From: Chitinophaga niastensis
GTDB lineage: Bacteria > Bacteroidota > Bacteroidia > Chitinophagales > Chitinophagaceae
Assembly (NCBI RefSeq): GCF_003014755.1
Contig: NZ_PYAW01000009.1
Coordinates: forward strand, 114,841-178,840
Reading direction: 5' to 3'
Length of the DNA stretch: 64,000 nt
Position 1 is the stretch's first letter; each line of letters starts with the position of its first letter. Under the pieces are notes generated by a model, which did not search any database, was not told the DNA's origin, and was given only the letters and a program-made list of their open reading frames with translations. Positions 60,032 to 64,000 of the stretch are shown here, in pieces. A program made the position numbers and the translations under genes.

Positions 60032-60078
60032 TTTAGAATATTTTCTAAAAATAGGTATTATTTTGAAATAATCGCAAA
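60032..60078 (-). promoter_or_regulatory. Lrp promoter with two palindromic boxes
   Basis: On the minus strand, TTTG (60078-60075), a 21-base spacer and TATTTTTA (60053-60046) form a near-consensus promoter. TTTAGAA-TATT-TTCTAAA (60032-60049) overlaps the -7 end and nearly matches the Lrp consensus YAGHAWATTWTDCTR. ATTATTT-TG-AAATAAT (60057-60072) lies inside the spacer. Their centres are 24 bases apart. Confidence 0.65.
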
Positions 60079-60273
60079 ATTATCTCTTTAAATAAATTTA
60101 ATAACAAGCTGAGCAGCAAAATCTATGCTTCCCGCTATCCTTATCATGACTAATAGTGACCATGGAGAACGTATCTTTAGCATTACCGCAAACAACTATC
60201 AGTGATGTATACACGCCGTGGTACTGATAAAATTATATCCCTGTGATAGGGTAAAACGCTAATTAAATAACCC

Positions 60274-61155
60274 ATGAAAGCTACCGCTACCAGCAGAACA
60301 GCACAGTACATGGCGCTGTTTCGGGCATTGGAAACAACCCGCTCACACAAAAAAAGGCTCTTCACAGATAAGTATGCCACCTCTTTTCTGGACAATGGAC
60401 TCAAGGCTGCGGTATGGCTTTGCATGATCCCCGGATGGAGATCTATAGCTGAAAGTATTATCAGGAAAAAGATTCCGGGGGCATTGTCTTCCGGCATCGC
60501 ACGTACAAAATATATTGATGAATTGTTGCAGCAATCTGTTAGCAATGGTGCACAGCAGGTATTGATCCTTGGCGCCGGCTTTGATACCCGCGGATTACGG
60601 TTACCTTTTTTGAAAACAGTACCGGTAATTGAAATTGATCATCCCAATACTTCCCGGTTTAAACTCGCTAAACTCGGTTCATTGAAAACACAGGCAGGAA
60701 TTCATTATTATCAGATAGATTTTAATGAGCAAAGTCTGGATCAGCTGGGGGCTTTGCATCATTTCGATTATTCGTTGCAAACGGCTATCATTTGGGAAGG
60801 AGTTACCAATTACCTGCATAAAGAAGCCATCGATAATACGTTTACCTTCTTACAACAGTTCGCTCCCGGATCTGCAGTGATCTTCACTTATGTGCATGAG
60901 GAAGTGCTGGAAAATCCTGCTGTTTTTTATGGCGGTGAAAAATTATTGCAGGATGTGTCGGAGCTGGAAGAGAAATGGACTTTCGGGTTTAATCCGGCTG
61001 CATTAAAGGATTATTTGCAGCGATATAATTTTACACTGTTGGAAGATTTAGGTGCGATGGAGTATCGCAACAAGTATATGCCCGAAAGAACGGAAAAGGG
61101 TTATGAGTTTTACAGGGTGGCTTATGCACGGAGAAATCAGGCTGCACGTGCATAG
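60274..61155 (+). CDS. Class I SAM-dependent methyltransferase (PPM1/leucine carboxyl methyltransferase-like)
   Basis: The 293-residue protein opens with SRTAQYMALFRALETTR and FTDKYATSFLDNGL, and has the SAM loop VLILGAGFDTRGLRLPF and VIEIDHPNTSRFK. AIIWEGVTNYLHKEAIDNTF follows near the active site. This is the family of bacterial O-methyltransferases often annotated LCM/PPM1 or YktD-like, whose substrates include carboxylates and polyketides. There is no pathway context. It is divergent from the Lrp gene. Its stop overlaps the end of the next, convergent gene by 19 bases. Confidence 0.85.
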   Translation: MKATATSRTAQYMALFRALETTRSHKKRLFTDKYATSFLDNGLKAAVWLCMIPGWRSIAESIIRKKIPGALSSGIARTKYIDELLQQSVSNGAQQVLILGAGFDTRGLRLPFLKTVPVIEIDHPNTSRFKLAKLGSLKTQAGIHYYQIDFNEQSLDQLGALHHFDYSLQTAIIWEGVTNYLHKEAIDNTFTFLQQFAPGSAVIFTYVHEEVLENPAVFYGGEKLLQDVSELEEKWTFGFNPAALKDYLQRYNFTLLEDLGAMEYRNKYMPERTEKGYEFYRVAYARRNQAARA

Positions 61156-61472
61156 GTGATCATATTGTGTTGTGCTGTTTTTACCCATGCTTTTTCCGGA
61201 TTCCAAAAATAGATATGCCACCAGGTATTCCATTCTTCTGCGATAGATAAACCACTTAAAATAGTAATAAGGCTTATCCATATTTTACTGTGCAGGATGA
61301 AGGCAGGCAAAGGAATGAGGAGGGTGATAAAACTAATCATGGTATCGGCCAGTCTTTCGCGGATATCGTGATGCCGGATATTGTTAAAGGGAAACAGATC
61401 TGCCCTGTTGGTAGCCTGGTAGTAGATCAGGTGTAATGCAGTGAGGATAAGGGTGATATTGAACATGTGCAT
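61137..61472 (-). CDS. Small membrane protein of unknown function, 111 residues
   Basis: Three hydrophobic segments can be seen, near residues 4-18, 44-62 and 65-80, so it is predicted to be an inner-membrane protein. A polar C-terminal tail contains EEWNTWWHIYFWNPEKAW, a Trp-rich motif. I do not recognise the family, although similar small proteins occur in other Bacteroidota. The start may be 61472 or 61466. The 3' end overlaps the convergent methyltransferase gene by 19 bases, which leaves no room for a separate terminator. Confidence 0.6.
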   Translation of the reverse strand: MHMFNITLILTALHLIYYQATNRADLFPFNNIRHHDIRERLADTMISFITLLIPLPAFILHSKIWISLITILSGLSIAEEWNTWWHIYFWNPEKAWVKTAQHNMITYARAA

Positions 61473-61578
61473 CTATTTTTCTGTAAAAATAAACGGCACA
61501 GGTATGTATGAAAATCATTAAAAGAGGAAGCACATAGTTCTTTCGGTAAAAGCATTTTTTCTTTCGGTAAATAAGGAA

Positions 61579-62061
61579 TTATAGTCTTCTGTCCAGTATA
61601 GCATTTCTTTGTTTGGCTTCAGCCTCATGGTCTATCATAGATTCACCGGTTTCGCAATAATGTTTAAGCATGCCCAGGTGCCTGGCCCAATGAAAGCTGC
61701 AAAGACCAAAATTGGGTGTTTGCGCGGCCCAGCCGCCATGGCGGAAGTCGAGGATAACCACCCCACTTTCAGAATGCTGCTCAAAGCTGATATAGGTGCC
61801 TTTCCATTCAGAGAGGGGACTGTGTTTATTGGTTATTTCAGAAACACATTCCCACTCTACCCGCAGCAGTGGCCTCAGATCAGTGATCAGCATTTTGTTG
61901 ATACCATGTCTGCCTATATCAAATTCATTTATAAAACCCAATTCAGGTTTAGCGATGATGGCCGGTTCCCACCATTTGTTAAAACCATCCTGTTCGGTTA
62001 TAGCGGCATATAATCTATCGGGAGTGGTATTCATCCATACCTGGTGATATATCGTTTCCAT
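61579..62061 (-). CDS. SRPBCC/AHSA1-like domain protein
   Basis: This 160-residue helix-grip protein starts YHQVWMNTTPDRLYAAITEQ and continues with GFNKWWEPAIIAKPELGF, the strand LRPLLRVEWECV and SGVVILDFRHGGWAAQTPNF, then a C-terminal helix. It belongs to the activator-of-Hsp90-ATPase-like group, which in bacteria mostly binds small hydrophobic molecules. It is a single gene. No regulator is adjacent, unlike the ArsR-linked paralogue at 5213-5647. Confidence 0.85.
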   Translation of the reverse strand: METIYHQVWMNTTPDRLYAAITEQDGFNKWWEPAIIAKPELGFINEFDIGRHGINKMLITDLRPLLRVEWECVSEITNKHSPLSEWKGTYISFEQHSESGVVILDFRHGGWAAQTPNFGLCSFHWARHLGMLKHYCETGESMIDHEAEAKQRNAILDRRL

Positions 62062-62197
62062 GACAACACATTTTAGACATAATCAGGAAGTATTTACTCC
62101 TGGCAAATACGCTGGGAATAAGCATCTCTAATTTACGAAATTATCACCGGCTATTCCTGATACCGGTAAATAACAGGGAGTAAAAACAGTCAGTTGC

Positions 62198-62611
62198 TCA
62201 GACATTAATATGCAAGAGCAGTATATGATGCAGCAGTTGGCAGAGGTCGGCGAACTTCGTCGGTTTGGTAATAAAATCACTGGCGCCCATTTTTTTGGCC
62301 GCACTGATTTCCCGGGGTTCGTTGCTGGTGGAGTAAATGATGACAGGTATACGTTTAAGGGCATCAATCTCTTTGATCTTTCCCAGAAAAGTAAGGCCAT
62401 TCATCATCGGCATGTTCATATCTAAAAAAATCAGATCAGGAGCACATGCCCTTGTGGTAAGCTGATCCAGTGCATCCTGGCCATTGGAGGCAGTTACACA
62501 TGATACTGCTCGCTTAATTTCTGTGAGGGCAAGTTTAAATAATTCCTGATCATCAGGATCGTCATCCACCAGTAACAGCGTTGTTATTTCCTGGTCGTTT
62601 TTAGTATCCAT
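62198..62611 (-). CDS. Single-domain response regulator (CheY-like)
   Basis: The 137-residue receiver domain has the acidic pair LLLVDDDPDD, the phosphoacceptor Asp in LIFLDMNMPMMNG, the Thr/Ser position in VIIYSTS and the conserved Lys in FITKPTKF. No output domain follows. It resembles the Rcp1-type receivers that work with phytochrome-like or hybrid kinases. The start at 62611 (MDTKND) is preferred, because a longer frame to 62641 would include an exact -7 match, TACATTTG (62638-62631). No kinase is nearby. Confidence 0.9.
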   Translation of the reverse strand: MDTKNDQEITTLLLVDDDPDDQELFKLALTEIKRAVSCVTASNGQDALDQLTTRACAPDLIFLDMNMPMMNGLTFLGKIKEIDALKRIPVIIYSTSNEPREISAAKKMGASDFITKPTKFADLCQLLHHILLLHINV

Positions 62612-62802
62612 AAAAGGATGTGCTAGGTTGCAAATGTACACTTTATTATCAACTGCGGAGATTAGGATGTTTTAATAGATGTTATAACGGATAAAGAGCC
62701 GGTCAGCACGGCTATACGTTAAACTTTTTTAACAGCACATTGTTGAGGATACATATGTCTTGCAACTATTACTCACTGTCAGATTTCACTAAAACATATC
62801 TT

Positions 62803-63465
62803 ATGCATGTAATCATCTCCCGCGTAAACACACACCGGATATCATTTTTGTTATTGGTATTGATGGCGTTGTTATTGGTCAACTGCGGCACTACCGTACA
62901 CATGACGGGCACCTGGAAAGCGCCTGCAGTAGCCTCACAGGGTTATCACGAGATACTGGTAACTTCTTTGTCGCCCAATGTAGGAGCAAGGCAAACCATT
63001 GAAACACAACTGGCAGCTTCCTTAAAAAAGAACGGATTAATTGCAGGAAGAAGCCTGGATATATTTCCACCGGGATTTAATCCTGAAACCTCAAAAGAAG
63101 TATCAGAAAAGAAAATATTGGCGGCAGGCTATAAGGCAGTGTTAACGGTTTCTCTCATCAATAAGGAATCTGAAAGACGTTATGTACCAGGTTCAGTGAT
63201 GTACGCGCCGTATCCGGCCTATGGCTGGTATGGCAACTTCTGGGGATACTATGGTTATATGTACGGCTCCGTTTATACCCCCGGTTATTACACCACAGAT
63301 AAAACCTACTTCCTCGAAAGTAATCTCTATGACCTGACACAGGAAGATAAATTGGTATGGTCAGGACAATCAGAAACATATAACCCCAATAGCCTGGAAT
63401 CATTTGCAGTGGCTTATGCCAAAACAGTTACCAAGGCATTGAAAGATGCAGGATTAATAAGATAG
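62803..63465 (+). CDS. Lipoprotein of unknown function (DUF4136-like)
   Basis: This 220-residue lipoprotein has a lipobox LLLVNC and then TGTWKAPAVASQGYHEILV, which resembles the start of DUF4136-type proteins. A conserved TIETQLAASLKKNGL helix and a Tyr/Gly/Trp-rich loop (about 135-165, with GWYGNFWGYYGYMYG) follow. It ends with a strand that fits an envelope protein (DLTQEDKLVWSGQSETYNP). The ATG at 62803 is chosen because the upstream in-frame region lacks a signal pattern. The function is unknown. Confidence 0.7.
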   Translation: MHVIISRVNTHRISFLLLVLMALLLVNCGTTVHMTGTWKAPAVASQGYHEILVTSLSPNVGARQTIETQLAASLKKNGLIAGRSLDIFPPGFNPETSKEVSEKKILAAGYKAVLTVSLINKESERRYVPGSVMYAPYPAYGWYGNFWGYYGYMYGSVYTPGYYTTDKTYFLESNLYDLTQEDKLVWSGQSETYNPNSLESFAVAYAKTVTKALKDAGLIR

Positions 63466-63479
63466 TAGCAATTAGCTTT

Positions 63480-63563
63480 TAGTAGTTAGCTTTTAGAAAA
63501 TGCAGCGAAGAACAAATTATTAAAACGTTTATCTTCGCTGCATTTTCTAAAAGCTAACTGCTA
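63480..63563. terminator. Long perfect hairpin between the lipoprotein and DUF3820 genes
   Basis: Arms 63480-63511 and 63532-63563 pair over 32 bases with one mismatch; the core is TTTTAGAAAATGCAGCGAAG. The loop is 20 bases. The left arm carries a second copy of TTAGCTTTTAG just upstream (63471-63481), a direct repeat. It can end the lipoprotein transcript, but it is much longer than a usual terminator. Confidence 0.7.
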
Positions 63564-63581
63564 ACATAAATCAGATTTTTT

Positions 63582-63812
63582 ATGGAGATGACACAGCCCG
63601 ATCCGGAGATGCTGCAACAACTGGTAGTGATGAAGATGCCCTTTGGCAAATATAAAGACGTGGTGCTGTGTGATTTGCCGGTGAGCTACCTGGAATGGTT
63701 TCAGCGCAAAGGCTTTCCTAAAGGTAAACTGGGTGCACTCCTGGAAACAATGCTGGTCATTAAGATGAATGGCCTTACACAATTATTAAATCCATTAAAG
63801 AAAAGAGGGTAG
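63582..63812 (+). CDS. DUF3820 family protein
   Basis: This 76-residue protein shows the full DUF3820 pattern: KMPFGKYKDVVLCDLPVSYL, then EWFQRKGFPKGKLGALL. The family is sometimes called a putative quorum-sensing-regulated virulence factor, but no biochemical role is established. It starts 18 bases after the long hairpin at 63480-63563, so its own promoter must lie in or before that structure, or it is read from the lipoprotein promoter. An alternative start is 63588. Confidence 0.88.
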   Translation: MEMTQPDPEMLQQLVVMKMPFGKYKDVVLCDLPVSYLEWFQRKGFPKGKLGALLETMLVIKMNGLTQLLNPLKKRG

Positions 63813-63831
63813 TATAAAGCCTGCGGTTTTA

Positions 63832-63868
63832 GTCTTTCTCCCGATTAAACTGATTACACTGATTTTAT
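63832..63868. repeat. Single arm of the GATTANNCT element
   Basis: GTCTTTCTCCC is followed by GATTAAACT, GATTACACT, GATTTTAT, the same 9-base period and the same leading 11 bases as in the arms of the 54110-54208 hairpin, with one unit fewer. No complementary arm is found before the window ends. Confidence 0.8.
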
Positions 63869-63962
63869 TTTTTTGATTATAAGACATTGTTGTCCGGGTA
63901 AAATCGACATAAAATACCCTGCATCACTTTGTGAGTAAGTGATACAGAAGAAAAAAACATTG

Positions 63963-63997
63963 TAATAAAATCGGGGGAGCTCCCCCCGATTTTATTA
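63963..63997. terminator. Hairpin with flanking A/T tracts at the right edge
   Basis: TAATAAAATCGGGGG (63963-63977), AGCT and a C-rich return arm ending GATTTTATTA (to 63997) form a strong, nearly perfect stem. It has the look of a bidirectional terminator between a gene beyond the edge and the DUF3820 gene. The stretch 63869-63962 shows no gene, only a small ATCACTT/AAGTGAT hairpin. Confidence 0.7.
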
Positions 63998-64000
63998 TGG

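Overview
The window looks like a chromosomal segment of a Bacteroidota bacterium, most likely a Chitinophaga-like member of Chitinophagaceae. The signs are two SusC/SusD outer-membrane uptake pairs, a PorP/SprF protein and a large secreted metalloprotease with a type IX sorting tail. The starts lack Shine-Dalgarno motifs, and several promoters fit the Bacteroidota pattern TTTG-N19-21-TAnnTTTG. I see no rRNA, tRNA, CRISPR array or intact insertion sequence. About 60 genes are supported, nearly all full length.

Layout. 1-320: a sigma-factor stump joined to a probable transposase fragment. 461-8191: an AraC regulator followed by single genes (gluconolactonase-like protein, L,D-transpeptidase-like lipoprotein, GNAT, YiiX-type hydrolase, an ArsR/SRPBCC pair, SGNH esterase, beta-propeller protein). 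8410-13396: SusC/SusD pair 1, preceded by a palindrome-covered promoter and a short cysteine-rich leader ORF. 13656-22999: a MarR/GNAT operon with a promoter-embedded operator, an HD protein, a MacAB-like ABC efflux set, a deoxyribonucleotidase, and a POT peptide importer divergent from aminopeptidase P. 23402-28101: PorP/SprF and a 1230-residue M43 protease, convergent on a shared terminator.

28433-41297 is a same-strand eight-gene unit: SusC, SusD, heme-binding lipoprotein, DUF4432 epimerase, cupin isomerase-like protein, TIM-barrel isomerase/epimerase, Gfo/Idh/MocA oxidoreductase and a DUF1080 lipoprotein. Its composition fits uptake and oxidative (3-keto) breakdown of a glycoside, with no classical glycosidase. 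43644-50819 is an L-rhamnose locus: a GntR/LacI-type regulator divergent from RhaT, a fused rhamnulose-1-phosphate aldolase/dehydrogenase, an RhaI-type isomerase and a kinase.

50907-55841 holds two MarR regulators, an SRPBCC protein, a GH172 enzyme and an ohr-DJ-1/PfpI-ohrR peroxide operon with a recognisable OhrR box. 56128-63812 holds a NADAR protein, a QueF-like protein without the catalytic cysteine, methionine aminopeptidase, an RlmL-type rRNA methyltransferase, an Lrp regulator with two palindromes at its promoter, a PPM1-like methyltransferase, a single-domain response regulator and small proteins.

The most unusual non-coding signal is a dispersed element built from 9-bp GATTANNCT units. 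It occurs as a long inverted repeat at 41422-41633, as a nearly perfect 46-bp hairpin at 54110-54208 and as a single arm at 63832-63868. The other leads I rank highest are the cysteine-rich leader upstream of SusC 1, the 3-keto-type operon, and the QueF-like protein without its nucleophile.
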